Source: Affinirhizobium lemnae (GTDB taxonomy: Bacteria; Pseudomonadota; Alphaproteobacteria; Rhizobiales; Rhizobiaceae). From it: 64,000 nucleotides of DNA. Position numbers and translations under genes: made by a program. The notes under the pieces were generated by a model. It worked only from the letters and a program-made list of their open reading frames with translations, was not told the DNA's origin and did no database searches. The stretch covers positions 1 through 64,000 of the forward strand of contig NZ_JALJQZ010000020.1 in assembly GCF_022968395.1 (NCBI RefSeq). Reading direction: 5' to 3'. Every line of letters starts with the position of its first letter. The stretch's first letter is position 1. Shown here in pieces: positions 26,903 through 36,950 of this stretch.

Positions 26903-28465
26903 ATGCTCGCAAACGTCCATGCGGCTGAACGCCCACCGATTCTTGAAATGCGTGGCATTTCCAAGTCGTTCGGTGTTGTTAAGGCTTTGACCGACGTCTC
27001 GTTCACCGTTCGCGAGGGCGAAATTCACGCGCTCGTCGGTGAAAACGGCGCTGGTAAATCTACACTCATGAAGGTTCTGTCCGGCGTCTATCCGCATGGC
27101 AGCTACGAAGGCTCCATCCTGTTTTCAGGTGAAGAGCGCCAGTTTCGCGATATCAACGATACTGAAGCGCTGGGCATTATCATTATTCACCAGGAACTCG
27201 CGTTGATACCGCTCCTGTCCATTGCCGAGAACATCTTCCTCGCCAACGCTCCATCCCGTTTCGGCGTGATCGACCGTTCGGCCGTGCACGAACGCACCAA
27301 GGCTTTGCTGTCAAAGGTCGGCCTGAACGAGCAGCCGGATACGCTGATCACCAATCTCGGCGTCGGCAAGCAGCAGCTGGTCGAAATCGCCAAGGCTCTT
27401 TCGAAGGACGTTCGTCTTCTCATTCTTGACGAGCCGACTGCATCTCTCAACGAAACGGACAGTGCTGCACTGCTGGAGCTCCTCAAGGAGTTTCGTAACC
27501 AGGGCATCACCTCAATCATGATCAGCCACAAGCTGAACGAAATTTCCGAAGTGGCCGACCGCATCACGGTTTTGCGCGATGGCCGCTCTGTCGATACTAT
27601 GGATTGCCACGCTGGCGTCGTGCCGGAAGACGAAATCATCCGCAAGATGGTCGATCGCGACATGGAAAGCCGTTACCCGAAGCGTACGCCGAAAATCGGC
27701 GAGATGATCTTCGAGGTGGATGACTGGTCCGTTTATCATCCACAGCACACGCACCGCCAGGTCGTGAAGAACCTGTCGCTGAAGGTTCGCGCGGGCGAAG
27801 TCGTTGGTATTTCCGGCTTGATGGGTGCGGGCCGCACCGAGTTTGCGATGAGCGTCTTCGGCCGTTCCTGGGGCCGCAATATCACCGGCACTGTGAAGAT
27901 GCATGGCAAGCCTGTCGATGTCTCGACGGTCACCAAGGCGATCGATGCGGGTCTGGCCTATGTCACGGAAGACCGCAAGCATCTCGGATTGATTCTGGCG
28001 GAAGACATTCGCAAGAACATCTCGCTGGCAAACCTGCCGGGCGTCTCACGCAGCAGTGTGATTGATGACATCTCAGAAATGAAGGTGGCGCAGGAGTTTC
28101 GCGCCCGCATGCGCATCCGCAGCCACAATGTCTATCAGGAAACGGGCAAGCTTTCCGGCGGCAACCAGCAAAAGGTCGTGCTGTCGAAATGGCTGTTCAC
28201 AAACCCTGACCTGCTGATCCTCGACGAGCCGACCCGCGGGATCGACGTCGGTGCAAAATACGAAATCTATTCCATTATCAACGAACTCGCGGATGCCGGA
28301 AAGGCAGTCGTGGTGATCTCCTCGGAAATGCCGGAGCTGATCGGGATTTGCGATCGCATCCTGGTCATGCATGAGGGCGAATTCGTCGGCGAAGTTGCCG
28401 GCGCGGAAGCCACCCAAGAGAACATCATGCGCGCTATCATGCGCCGCAAGGGGAGAGACGAATGA
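26903..28465 (+). CDS. gguA: GguA, sugar ABC transporter ATP-binding protein
   Basis: A 520-residue double ATPase of the monosaccharide ABC type. The first domain has Walker [10 protein letters not shown] (about 46-54), signature [15 protein letters not shown] and Walker [12 protein letters not shown]. The second has the usual degenerate Walker A ([10 protein letters not shown]), signature [15 protein letters not shown] and [16 protein letters not shown]. It energises uptake of sugars delivered by ChvE. I start at ATG 26903 with GGAG upstream; the frame extends to 26843 without a ribosome site. It overlaps gguB by 4 bases. Confidence 0.92.
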   Translation: MLANVHAAERPPILEMRGISKSFGVVKALTDVSFTVREGEIHALVGENGAGKSTLMKVLSGVYPHGSYEGSILFSGEERQFRDINDTEALGIIIIHQELALIPLLSIAENIFLANAPSRFGVIDRSAVHERTKALLSKVGLNEQPDTLITNLGVGKQQLVEIAKALSKDVRLLILDEPTASLNETDSAALLELLKEFRNQGITSIMISHKLNEISEVADRITVLRDGRSVDTMDCHAGVVPEDEIIRKMVDRDMESRYPKRTPKIGEMIFEVDDWSVYHPQHTHRQVVKNLSLKVRAGEVVGISGLMGAGRTEFAMSVFGRSWGRNITGTVKMHGKPVDVSTVTKAIDAGLAYVTEDRKHLGLILAEDIRKNISLANLPGVSRSSVIDDISEMKVAQEFRARMRIRSHNVYQETGKLSGGNQQKVVLSKWLFTNPDLLILDEPTRGIDVGAKYEIYSIINELADAGKAVVVISSEMPELIGICDRILVMHEGEFVGEVAGAEATQENIMRAIMRRKGRDE

Positions 28466-29652
28466 GCACGCCTGAAACAACTGCACCGGCACCGCAGAGC
28501 GTCGCCGGTTTCATCAAGGACAACCTGCGCGAATACGGGATGCTGATGTCGCTTCTCGTCATCGTCATCTTCTTCCAGTTTGCGACAGGCGGCATTCTTC
28601 TGAAGCCGCTGAACCTCACGAACATCATCCTGCAGAACAGCTATATCGTCATCATGGCGCTCGGCATGCTGATGATCATCGTGACCGGCCATATCGACCT
28701 CTCGGTCGGTTCCGTGGCAGGCTTCATTGGCGCAGTCGCCGCCATGATGATGGTGCAATACAACTTCGATTTCGTCACGGCCTGCATTATCTGCCTGGTC
28801 CTCGGCGGACTGATCGGAGCTGTACAGGGCTATTTCGTCGCCTATCTGAAGATTCCATCGTTCATCGTCACACTTGCCGGCATGCTTGTTTTCCGCGGGC
28901 TTATGATCGCCGTCCTCAGCGGTCGCTCGATCGGGCCGTTCGACGTCACGTTCCAGCGGCTGTCATCCGGCTTCATTCCGGAATTCATCTCGTCTGAGGG
29001 CGGGCTGTACTTGACATCGCTGATTCTCGGCATTGCGGTCGCCGCCTTCCTCGTCTGGCAGAACATCAAGAACCGCGGACGGCGCATGTCGCACGGTGTT
29101 GAAACCGAGCCGTTTGGTTTCTTTGTCGCAAAGAATATCCTCGTCCTCGCCAGCATCAGCTATGTTGCCTATCTGATCGCGTCCCATCGCGGTATGCCGA
29201 ACGTTCTGATCATCATGGCCCTCCTGATTGCGGCGTATGGCTTCTTCACCAACCGCACGATCATTGGTCGCCAGATCTATGCTGTGGGCGGTAATGCGCG
29301 CGCTGCCGAACTCTCCGGCATCAAGACACAGCGCCTTGTATTCGGCACCTTCGTCAACATGGGCGTACTGGCAGCTCTTGGCGGTCTCGTGGTTGCAGCA
29401 CGCCTGAACAGCGCGACACCGAAGGCTGGCGCAGGTTTCGAGCTCGACGTTATCGCAGCCTGCTTTATTGGTGGGGCATCTGCCTACGGTGGAGTGGGCA
29501 AGGTCACCGGTGCTGTTATCGGCGCCTTCCTCATGGGCGTCATGAATAATGGCATGTCCATCCTGGGTATCGGCATCGACTATCAGCAGGTGATCAAGGG
29601 CCTTGTTCTGCTCGGCGCAGTCTGCGTCGACGTCTACAATCAGCGTCGTTAA
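28462..29652 (+). CDS. gguB: GguB, sugar ABC transporter permease
   Basis: A 396-residue inner-membrane permease of the BPD_transp_2 class, with around ten hydrophobic helices and the motifs [39 protein letters not shown] and [20 protein letters not shown]. An ATGA overlap with gguA indicates coupled translation. It completes the ChvE-GguA-GguB importer, closing the operon. Confidence 0.92.
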   Translation: MSTPETTAPAPQSVAGFIKDNLREYGMLMSLLVIVIFFQFATGGILLKPLNLTNIILQNSYIVIMALGMLMIIVTGHIDLSVGSVAGFIGAVAAMMMVQYNFDFVTACIICLVLGGLIGAVQGYFVAYLKIPSFIVTLAGMLVFRGLMIAVLSGRSIGPFDVTFQRLSSGFIPEFISSEGGLYLTSLILGIAVAAFLVWQNIKNRGRRMSHGVETEPFGFFVAKNILVLASISYVAYLIASHRGMPNVLIIMALLIAAYGFFTNRTIIGRQIYAVGGNARAAELSGIKTQRLVFGTFVNMGVLAALGGLVVAARLNSATPKAGAGFELDVIAACFIGGASAYGGVGKVTGAVIGAFLMGVMNNGMSILGIGIDYQQVIKGLVLLGAVCVDVYNQRR

Positions 29653-29684
29653 ACATCCTTCCAACCATATCGACTATCTGACAG

Positions 29685-29708
29685 GCCGCGCATCGCAAGG
29701 TGCGTGGC
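29685..29708 (+). terminator. Terminator-like hairpin after gguB
   Basis: GCCGCGCA and TGCGTGGC pair over 8 bp with one G-T, around an 8-base loop, followed by TTTCGCGTTTCTTC. It lies 32 bases after the gguB stop and probably ends the sugar operon, although the T run is interrupted. Confidence 0.5.
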
Positions 29709-29777
29709 TTTCGCGTTTCTTCATGTAGATTTTCTGGCGGGCTTGGATTCAATAGCGGCGTAGCTCACGAATTTTAA

Positions 29778-29785
29778 TTGCGCAA
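29778..29785. promoter_or_regulatory. TTGCGCAA palindrome upstream of bkdA1
   Basis: An 8-bp palindrome inside AATTTTAATTGCGCAAATTAG, an AT-flanked dyad of the kind bound by Lrp/AsnC proteins. Lrp-type regulators commonly control bkd genes. None is encoded in the window, so the link is inference. Confidence 0.3.
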
Positions 29786-30012
29786 ATTAGCAGTCGTTCT
29801 TTCCTGCTCATGCGCAGTTACGCTCAACATAATCAGGACATTTCGGGCAGGTCGAGACTAACATTGCAATCAAATCAGAGGCGTTTTTGCCGCATAAGAA
29901 GCGGAAGAATAGCTATAAGATCAACCGGTGGAGTGAGGACGAGGAAGTTCTCCGAGTGCTGCCGGACATAGATTTAGAGTTTAACGAATGCACTTCTTTG
30001 GAGGAGAAGAAC

Positions 30013-31248
30013 GTGACTTCGCATTGCAAATTATCATTTGCGCATCCGCCTGCCCGACCGGGCCAGACGCCTGATTTTTCATCAGTGGAGATTCCAGAGG
30101 CAGGGCTGTTGCCTGTTCTGCCGCTTGATGTGACCGCAGCGGATTGCGTTGAGCACGCGAATTCGCTCATCCGTGTCATGGATGAGAATGGCGAAGCCGT
30201 TGGGCCTTGGACTGATTTTCTATCGCGTTTCGATGTCGATACGCTCCGTGCCGGGCTGCGCGATATGATGATCTCGCGCACCATCGATATGCGCATGATG
30301 AATGCGCAACGGCAGGGCAAGATGTCGTTTTACATTCAGGGCGTCGGGGAAGAGGCGATAGCTTGCGGTTTCCAGCGCTGTCTGAAGCCAGGTGACATGA
30401 ACTTTCCCACCTATCGCCAGCAGGGTCTACTGATTGCAGGCGGCTATCCGCTGGAAATGTTGCTTGGTCAATTCTATTCCAACGCATTCGATCCACTTCA
30501 GGGTCGCCAGCTTCCCACACTGCATTCCGCCCGGGACTATGGATATTTCACCGTTTCAGGTAATCTCGGAACGCAATATGTGCATGCGGTTGGCTGGGCC
30601 ATGGCCAATGCGTTGACCCAGCAAGAGAACATCTCAATCGGCTGGATCGGTGATGGTTCAACTGCATCGAACGATTTTCATACCGCGCTCCTGTCGGCAT
30701 CGTCCTACAGCCCGCCTGTTATATTGAATGTCGTGAATAATCAGTGGGCCATCTCTACCTACACCGGCGTTGCCAAAGGTAGGGGCCGAACTTACGCCGC
30801 GCGGGCTCTGGGTTACGGAATCCCGGCAATCCGTGTCGATGGCAATGATTATCTTGCGGTGCTGGCGGTTTCGGAATGGGCAACGCAGCGCGTGCGTGCA
30901 GGCCACGGTCCGGTGCTGATCGAATGGTACACCTACCGCGTCGGGGCGCATTCATCTTCTGATGATCCAAGTGCCTACAGACCGAGGGACGAAGGCAAGG
31001 CCTGGCCATTCGGCGACCCTGTAGAGCGACTGAAGAAACATCTCATCCATATTGGTGAATGGAGCGAGCAGCGTCACGTGCAGGCGGAAGCAGAGGTACT
31101 TTCACAAGTGGTGGAGGTGCAGAAGCGTGTCGAGGCGGCAGGTACGATGATCGATCCAAAGCCTATTCCGGGAGCCACCATCTTTAAGGGTGTTTATGCC
31201 GACATGCCGGAACACATCCGCCGTCAGCGACAGGAATTGGGGGTTTGA
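30013..31248 (+). CDS. bkdA1: Branched-chain 2-oxo acid dehydrogenase E1 alpha subunit
   Basis: A 411-residue thiamine-diphosphate enzyme subunit that decarboxylates the keto acids of valine, leucine and isoleucine. The cofactor motif runs from GDGSTASNDFHTALLSAS to VVNNQWAIST; the phosphorylation-loop region contains YRVGAHSSSDDPSAYR. I start at GTG 30013, preceded by GAGGAGA, which gives the usual length of about 410; the open frame to 29887 is an upstream extension without similarity. It is the first of 12 same-strand genes and its stop overlaps the region just before bkdA2. Confidence 0.9.
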   Translation: MTSHCKLSFAHPPARPGQTPDFSSVEIPEAGLLPVLPLDVTAADCVEHANSLIRVMDENGEAVGPWTDFLSRFDVDTLRAGLRDMMISRTIDMRMMNAQRQGKMSFYIQGVGEEAIACGFQRCLKPGDMNFPTYRQQGLLIAGGYPLEMLLGQFYSNAFDPLQGRQLPTLHSARDYGYFTVSGNLGTQYVHAVGWAMANALTQQENISIGWIGDGSTASNDFHTALLSASSYSPPVILNVVNNQWAISTYTGVAKGRGRTYAARALGYGIPAIRVDGNDYLAVLAVSEWATQRVRAGHGPVLIEWYTYRVGAHSSSDDPSAYRPRDEGKAWPFGDPVERLKKHLIHIGEWSEQRHVQAEAEVLSQVVEVQKRVEAAGTMIDPKPIPGATIFKGVYADMPEHIRRQRQELGV

Positions 31249-31250
31249 CC

Positions 31251-32264
31251 ATGCCACAACTGACGATGATTGAAGCCCTTCGTGATGCCATGGACGTAAT
31301 GCTGGCGCGCGACCCGAAGGTCGTTATTTTCGGCGAGGACGTGGGCTATTTCGGTGGGGTTTTCCGCTGCACATCTGGTTTGCAGAAAAAGTATGGCGAG
31401 GAGCGTGTGTTCGACACGCCAATCAATGAAAGTGCGATTGTTGGTATTGGCATCGGCATGGCGGCGCAGGGCATGAAGCCGTGTGTGGAAATCCAGTTCG
31501 CCGATTACGTCTACCCGGCCTATGACCAAATCACGCAGGAAGCGGCGCGCATTCGACATCGCTCCAACGAACAGTTTTCCTGCCCCATCGTCATCCGGAT
31601 GCCGACAGGCGGCGGCATCTTTGGCGGCCAGACCCATAGCCAGAGCCCGGAAGCACTGTTTACCCATGTGGCAGGCCTGAAGGTAGTGCAGCCTTGCACA
31701 CCACACGATGCAAAGGGGTTGCTGATTTCTGCTATGGAAGATCCCGATCCGGTGATATTTCTGGAGCCCAAGCGGCTTTATAACGGTCCCTTCAACGGCG
31801 ATCACAAGGCTCCGGCGCAAAGCTGGAAGAACCATCAACTGGGCGAGGTGCCAGAGGGACACTATTCTATCCCCATCGGCAAGGCGCGGGTTCATCGGGA
31901 AGGGTCGGCAGTTACGATCCTGACTTACGGGACCATGGTCTTCGTTGCGGAAGCTGCGGTAAACACTCTTGGTGTCGATGCGGAAATCATCGATCTGCGC
32001 TCCCTTCTGCCGCTTGATCTGGAAACCATTGAGGAATCCGTTCGCAAGACGGGGCGCTGTGTCGTCCTTCATGAAGCCACGAAGACCTCCGGTCTGGCAG
32101 GTGAAATCATCGCAATCGTGCAGGAGGCATGCTTCTACCATCTTGAAGCGCCGGTCCAACGTGTTACTGGCTGGGACGCACCTTATCCGCATGCACTCGA
32201 ATGGGATTACTTCCCCGGTCAGGAGCGCGTTTGCCGCGCTCTTCAAGCAGTGATGGAGGCTTGA
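31251..32264 (+). CDS. bkdA2: Branched-chain 2-oxo acid dehydrogenase E1 beta subunit
   Basis: A 337-residue transketolase-like beta subunit that forms the E1 heterotetramer with BkdA1. Characteristic stretches are VVIFGEDVGYFGGVFRCT, PINESAIVGIGIGMA and the substrate-channel segment IRMPTGGGIFGGQTHSQS. The C-terminal transketolase domain has VIDLRSLLPLD-like wording (AEIIDLRSLLPLDLET). The ATG at 31251 is 2 bases after the bkdA1 stop. Confidence 0.92.
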   Translation: MPQLTMIEALRDAMDVMLARDPKVVIFGEDVGYFGGVFRCTSGLQKKYGEERVFDTPINESAIVGIGIGMAAQGMKPCVEIQFADYVYPAYDQITQEAARIRHRSNEQFSCPIVIRMPTGGGIFGGQTHSQSPEALFTHVAGLKVVQPCTPHDAKGLLISAMEDPDPVIFLEPKRLYNGPFNGDHKAPAQSWKNHQLGEVPEGHYSIPIGKARVHREGSAVTILTYGTMVFVAEAAVNTLGVDAEIIDLRSLLPLDLETIEESVRKTGRCVVLHEATKTSGLAGEIIAIVQEACFYHLEAPVQRVTGWDAPYPHALEWDYFPGQERVCRALQAVMEA

Positions 32265-32266
32265 TC

Positions 32267-33556
32267 ATGGGTATCAAAACAATCCGCCTGCCGGATGTCG
32301 GTGAAGGTGTCACGGAAGCTGAAGTCACCGAAATTCTCGTCAAGCCCGGCGATCTTGTGCGCGAAGACGATCCAATCGCTGCCGTCATGACAGATAAGGC
32401 GACGGTCGAAATCACGTCTGCATACAGCGGCAAGGTTATCTGGATCGGCGGCGAAGTGGGCAAGACGCTGGCCATTGGTTCGGATCTCATCCGCATCGAA
32501 GATGAGAGTGCAGGCGGGGACGATACTGTTCCCTCGCTCACGCCTGCTGAAGCTCAGCCTGCTCCAGCTTCAACGCCCAGTATGGCGGCGCAGACGGAAA
32601 GCTGCCCGCTCAAAGCGTCACCTTCACTGAAGGTGGTCGAGACCCGGCCAAACGCAATCACCGCAACAGCAACGCCGCCGCGTGCAGAAGGTGCCGCAGT
32701 GCTTGCTTCCCCTGCTGTTCGGGCAAGGGCAAAAGAGGCAGGCATCGACCTTCGCCAAGTTGTAGGCAGCGGGCCGGCAGGGCGCATTACTCATGCCGAT
32801 CTGGATCACCTGTTCCATAACGCTGGCCAGGCACTGCCGCGCAATCCGTCTGGACCGGAAACAGTGGAAACTGTGAAAGTGGTCGGTCTACGCCGTATGA
32901 TTGCCAAGCGTATGAGCGAGGCAAATGCCACAATTCCGCATATTACTGTTGTGGAAGAAGTGGATGTGACCGAGATCGAGGCGCTGCGGGTCAAGCTCAA
33001 TGAGGCGCGCGGCGACAAACCAAAGCTCACCATCCTACCGCTGATCGCCGCTGCTCTGGTCAAAGCCAAAGAAAGCTGCCCGAAAATTTTTGCCCGCTAC
33101 GACGATGACGCCGAAGAGGTCCATTACTCAAATGCGGTGCATATCGGTATTGCGACGATGACGGAAGCGGGGCTGATGGTGCCCGTGGTGCGCAACGCAC
33201 AGGCGCTTTCGCCCTACCAGCTTGCAGGCGAAATCACCCGGCTTTCGGAAGCCTGTCGCGAGGGTAAGGCCAAGCGGGAGGAGCTTTCCGGTTCCACCAT
33301 CACCATCACCTCTCTGGGGCCGTTGGGGGCAATTGCCACGACACCGATCATCAACAAGCCGGAGGTTGCCATTCTGGGCGTTAACCGCATGGCAGTACGG
33401 CCAAGCTGGAACGGCAGCGCCTTCGTGCCGCGCACCATGATGAATATTTCGGCCAGCTTCGACCATCGCATAATTGACGGATGGGACGCGGCAGTCTTCG
33501 TTCAGAGGATGAAGACATTACTCGAAACTCCCGCCCTGATTTTCATGAAGGATTGA
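32267..33556 (+). CDS. bkdB: Branched-chain 2-oxo acid dehydrogenase E2, dihydrolipoyl acyltransferase
   Basis: A 429-residue E2 core protein. It has an N-terminal lipoyl domain with the lipoylated Lys44 in MTDKATVEI, an Ala/Pro-rich linker (about 85-140), a peripheral-subunit-binding domain (VRARAKEAGIDLRQVVGSGP, about 145-180) and a catalytic acyltransferase domain ending in SFDHRIIDGWDAA, where His and Asp are catalytic. It transfers the branched acyl group to CoA. It starts 2 bases after bkdA2. Confidence 0.92.
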   Translation: MGIKTIRLPDVGEGVTEAEVTEILVKPGDLVREDDPIAAVMTDKATVEITSAYSGKVIWIGGEVGKTLAIGSDLIRIEDESAGGDDTVPSLTPAEAQPAPASTPSMAAQTESCPLKASPSLKVVETRPNAITATATPPRAEGAAVLASPAVRARAKEAGIDLRQVVGSGPAGRITHADLDHLFHNAGQALPRNPSGPETVETVKVVGLRRMIAKRMSEANATIPHITVVEEVDVTEIEALRVKLNEARGDKPKLTILPLIAAALVKAKESCPKIFARYDDDAEEVHYSNAVHIGIATMTEAGLMVPVVRNAQALSPYQLAGEITRLSEACREGKAKREELSGSTITITSLGPLGAIATTPIINKPEVAILGVNRMAVRPSWNGSAFVPRTMMNISASFDHRIIDGWDAAVFVQRMKTLLETPALIFMKD

Positions 33557-33560
33557 TGGA

Positions 33561-34949
33561 ATGACCGATCTTTCATGCAAAGTGCTGGTGCTTGGTGCCG
33601 GTCCGGGTGGTTATGTTTGCGCCATTCGCGCCGGCCAGGCAGGGCTCGATACGATCATCGTGGAAAAAGCTGCTCCCGGAGGCACCTGCCTGAACGTTGG
33701 GTGCATTCCGTCCAAAGCGCTGATCCATGCCGCTGAACAGTTTCACGCCGTCGCGGAGGCGGCAACCGGTAATTCTGCGCTGGGGATCACAACCGCCTCA
33801 CCGAAAATCGATCTTTCCAAAACCATGGGCTGGAAGGATGGCATCGTTCGCCAGTTGACCGGCGGCGTCGGTGGACTGCTTCGCAAGGCAGGGGTTCGCA
33901 AGATTGAAGGTGAAGCCCGCATTCTGGACGGTAAGACCATTGAGGTGAGAACGGCTGAAGGTCTCTCTCGCATTTCTTGTGAGAGTTTGGTGATTGCTAC
34001 CGGATCGGTTCCGATCGAGGTGCCGTCGCTGCCATTCGGTAGCAATATTCTCTCCTCAACCGAGGCGCTTTCGCTTCAACAGGTGCCGGAAACGCTGGCG
34101 ATCGTCGGCGGTGGCTATATCGGGCTGGAAATCGGCACGGCTTACGCGAAACTCGGGGCGAAGGTGACGATCGTCGAAGCCAAGGCTCAGATCTTGCCGC
34201 AGTATGATGCCGAGCTTTCAAAGCCTGTTCTGGCTCGGTTAAAGGCTTTGGGTGTCGAGGTGCATCTGAACGCTCAAGCCGCAGGCTATGAGAACGGTGT
34301 CCTGCGGGCAAAGACGGCGGTTGGCGAACTGAAGATTGCCGCCCGCAAGGTTCTTGTCACGGTCGGCCGTCGCCCTGTGATTGCCGAATGCGGTGTTGCC
34401 GATCTGGGCCTCGATATGCAAGGCCGCTACATCAAGATCAACGGCAAGTGCCAGACATCGATGCGCGGCGTTTATGCCATCGGTGATGTGACCGGCGAAC
34501 CAATGCTGGCTCATCGCGCCATGGCGCAAGGGGAGATTGCAGCCGCAGTGATTGCGGGCGAAGCAGCTAACTGGGACAAACGCGCCATTCCCGCCGTCTG
34601 CTTTACCGATCCGGAAATCGTTGTGGTCGGTCAACTGCCGGAGGAGGCGCGTGCGGTCAATGCGGAGGCGGCGGTGGCCACCTATCCGCTGCGCGCCAAT
34701 GGACGTGCCATGACACTGGAACGGACCGATGGCTTCGTGCGCATTGTGCATGAAAAGGCCAGTGGTCTCGTTCTTGGCATTCAGGCGGTTGGCGCGGGTG
34801 TTTCCGAATTCGCCGGAGAATTTGCGCTTGCACTGGAGATGTGCGCCACGTTGACCGATATTGCCGCGACGATCCACGCGCACCCGACGCTTGGAGAGAC
34901 TGTGCAGGAGGCTGCACTGGCGGGCTTGAGCAAGGCTCTGCACGCTTGA
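33561..34949 (+). CDS. lpdV: Dihydrolipoamide dehydrogenase (E3) of the branched-chain complex
   Basis: A 462-residue flavoprotein. The FAD motif is VLGAGPGGYVCAIRAGQ, the redox cysteines are Cys43 and Cys48 in GGTCLNVGCIPSKAL, the NAD-binding motif is AIVGGGYIGLEIG, and the C-terminal catalytic pair is in HAHPTLGET. It reoxidises the E2 lipoyl group. Its place directly after bkdB marks it as the dedicated E3 of this complex, separate from the one for pyruvate and 2-oxoglutarate dehydrogenases. Confidence 0.92.
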   Translation: MTDLSCKVLVLGAGPGGYVCAIRAGQAGLDTIIVEKAAPGGTCLNVGCIPSKALIHAAEQFHAVAEAATGNSALGITTASPKIDLSKTMGWKDGIVRQLTGGVGGLLRKAGVRKIEGEARILDGKTIEVRTAEGLSRISCESLVIATGSVPIEVPSLPFGSNILSSTEALSLQQVPETLAIVGGGYIGLEIGTAYAKLGAKVTIVEAKAQILPQYDAELSKPVLARLKALGVEVHLNAQAAGYENGVLRAKTAVGELKIAARKVLVTVGRRPVIAECGVADLGLDMQGRYIKINGKCQTSMRGVYAIGDVTGEPMLAHRAMAQGEIAAAVIAGEAANWDKRAIPAVCFTDPEIVVVGQLPEEARAVNAEAAVATYPLRANGRAMTLERTDGFVRIVHEKASGLVLGIQAVGAGVSEFAGEFALALEMCATLTDIAATIHAHPTLGETVQEAALAGLSKALHA

Positions 34950-34972
34950 ATAAGAAATGAGGAGGGATACCC

Positions 34973-36115
34973 ATGGATTTTTCGCTGACGGAAGAGCAGG
35001 CCGCCATTCGCGAAATGGCAGAAGCCTTCGCCCAGGATGAAGTCGCACCACAAGCGATCGAGTGGGATCAAGCCAAGCATTTTCCGGTGGATGTGCTGCG
35101 AAACGCCATGGTGCTCGGCCTCGGCGGTATCATGGTCTCCGATGCGCATGGCGGCTCCGGTCTCGGCCGGATTGAAGCGGTGCTCGTCTATGAAGCGCTT
35201 GCAAAGGGGTGTCCGGCTTTCTCCGCCTATCTTTCGATCCACAACATGGTCGCGAGCATGATCGACAAGCATGGCAGCGAGGTACAGAAATCCGCCTATC
35301 TGCCGCGCCTTTGCACCGGCGAATTGTTGGCCTCCTATTGCCTGACGGAACCCTCCTGCGGCTCGGACGCAGCGGCGCTGACGACCCGGGCTGAGCGTGA
35401 TGGAGATGATTATCTACTGACCGGCCAGAAAATGTTCATCTCCGGCGCAGGTGCGACGGATCTCTATGTCGTCATGGCCCGCACGGGTGGCCCCGGTGCA
35501 AAGGGTGTTTCCGCCTTTCTGGTGGAGAAGGAAGCCGCCGGACTCTCCTTCGGTGCCAATGAAAAGAAAATGGGCTGGAATGCACAGCCAACCCGCACAG
35601 TTATGCTCGACAAGGTGCGGGTGAAGGCTGATGCCATGCTGGGTCCGGAAGGGGCCGGCTTCAAACTGGCCATGGAAGCGCTGGATGGTGGGCGCACCTC
35701 CATCGCCGCCTGTTCGCTTGGCGGTGCGCAATCGGCACTCGATAAGGCTATTACCTATACCAATGAGCGCAAAGCCTTCGGCCAGAAGCTGAACGAGTTC
35801 CAGGCCTTGCAGTTTGCGCTGGCAGAAATGGCGATTGATCTGGAAGTCTCCCGCACCTTTCTGTGGCGTGCAGCGGCAGCACTCGATGCGAAGCTGCCGG
35901 AAGCAACGCAGCTTTGCGCCATGGCCAAGAAGCATGTCACGGATGCCGGGTTCGATGTTGCCAACCGTGCGCTGCAACTGCACGGTGGTTATGGCTATCT
36001 AGCAGACTACGGAATCGAGAAGATCGTGCGCGATCTTCGCGTTCACCAGATTCTGGAAGGTACCAATGAAATCATGCGGCTGATCGTGGCGCGCACTGTT
36101 ATTGCGCAGGCGTGA
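34973..36115 (+). CDS. Acyl-CoA dehydrogenase, probably isobutyryl-CoA dehydrogenase
   Basis: A 380-residue FAD-dependent acyl-CoA dehydrogenase. The FAD signatures [16 protein letters not shown] and [18 protein letters not shown] are clear, and the catalytic glutamate is in the usual late position ([11 protein letters not shown]). The segment [17 protein letters not shown] resembles human isobutyryl-CoA dehydrogenase. It would make methacrylyl-CoA from isobutyryl-CoA in valine breakdown. A 2-methylbutyryl-CoA (isoleucine) substrate is also possible. It follows lpdV by 23 bases with AGGAGG upstream. Confidence 0.83.
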   Translation: MDFSLTEEQAAIREMAEAFAQDEVAPQAIEWDQAKHFPVDVLRNAMVLGLGGIMVSDAHGGSGLGRIEAVLVYEALAKGCPAFSAYLSIHNMVASMIDKHGSEVQKSAYLPRLCTGELLASYCLTEPSCGSDAAALTTRAERDGDDYLLTGQKMFISGAGATDLYVVMARTGGPGAKGVSAFLVEKEAAGLSFGANEKKMGWNAQPTRTVMLDKVRVKADAMLGPEGAGFKLAMEALDGGRTSIAACSLGGAQSALDKAITYTNERKAFGQKLNEFQALQFALAEMAIDLEVSRTFLWRAAAALDAKLPEATQLCAMAKKHVTDAGFDVANRALQLHGGYGYLADYGIEKIVRDLRVHQILEGTNEIMRLIVARTVIAQA

Positions 36116-36137
36116 GCGGGCCGAAGGGAGAGACACC

Positions 36138-36911
36138 ATGACCTACAAAACAATTCTGACGGAACGTCGCGATAGCGTGCTTCTTATCCGCCTTAACCGC
36201 CCGGAAGCTCTGAACGCCTTGAATTCCACCGTCGCGCAGGAATTGATTGCCGTTACGGCTGCGGCGGATGTCGACCCGGCCATTGGCTGCGTGGTTCTCA
36301 CCGGCTCGGAAAAGGCTTTCGCGGCAGGCGCTGATATCAAGGAAATGCAGCCGCTGACGTTTCAGGATGTGGCCGTCACCGACAAGTTTTCGGAATGGTC
36401 GCTGTTTACCAACCGCCGCAAGCCAATCATTGCTGCCGTGTCGGGGTTTGCGCTGGGCGGTGGCTGCGAACTTGCCATGATGTGCGATTTCATTCTGGCA
36501 TCGGATACGGCCAAGTTCGGCCAGCCGGAAATCAAGCTCGGCACTATTCCCGGCATGGGCGGTTCGCAGCGGCTGACCCGGTTTGTTGGCAAGTCCAAGG
36601 CCATGGATATGGTTCTGACAGGTCGAATGATGGATGCGGCGGAAGCAGAACGTTGCGGTCTCGTCAGCCGCGTATTCCCGGCGGCTGATCTGGTGGATGA
36701 GGCGGTCAAGGTCGCAGTGGTCGTGGCTGGCATGTCTCAACCGGTGGCGGCCATGGCGAAGGAAGCAGTCAATCGCGCCTTTGAGACAACGCTTGCCGAG
36801 GGTCTGTTGGTCGAGCGCCGCCTGTTCCATTCCACCTTTGCCCTGGAAGATCGCTCCGAAGGCATGGCTGCTTTCGTGGCGCGCAGGCCGGCTGAATTCA
36901 AGAATAGGTAA
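36138..36911 (+). CDS. Enoyl-CoA hydratase, short-chain type
   Basis: A 257-residue crotonase. The oxyanion-hole residues are in [10 protein letters not shown] and [12 protein letters not shown], and both catalytic glutamates are present ([10 protein letters not shown] and [13 protein letters not shown]). It would hydrate methacrylyl-CoA to 3-hydroxyisobutyryl-CoA in the valine branch and perhaps tiglyl-CoA for isoleucine. Start is ATG 36138 after GGGAGAG; the frame reaches back to 36102 into the previous gene. Confidence 0.88.
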   Translation: MTYKTILTERRDSVLLIRLNRPEALNALNSTVAQELIAVTAAADVDPAIGCVVLTGSEKAFAAGADIKEMQPLTFQDVAVTDKFSEWSLFTNRRKPIIAAVSGFALGGGCELAMMCDFILASDTAKFGQPEIKLGTIPGMGGSQRLTRFVGKSKAMDMVLTGRMMDAAEAERCGLVSRVFPAADLVDEAVKVAVVVAGMSQPVAAMAKEAVNRAFETTLAEGLLVERRLFHSTFALEDRSEGMAAFVARRPAEFKNR

Positions 36912-36950
36912 GGCATAGATTGCCTCGTGAACGGGAAGGGAGGAGACTTC

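Larger units (their letters stand above)
29653..30012. other. Intergenic region before the branched-chain operon
   Basis: These 360 bases hold a terminator-like hairpin at 29685-29708 and the palindrome TTGCGCAA at 29778-29785. The reading frame of bkdA1 extends back to 29887 but that part has no family similarity. There is no divergent regulator gene. Confidence 0.5.

Noticed and set aside
29887..30012. Upstream extension of the bkdA1 reading frame
   Set aside because: The extra residues lack similarity to E1 alpha subunits, and GTG 30013 has a strong GAGGAGA ribosome site that gives the family's usual length.
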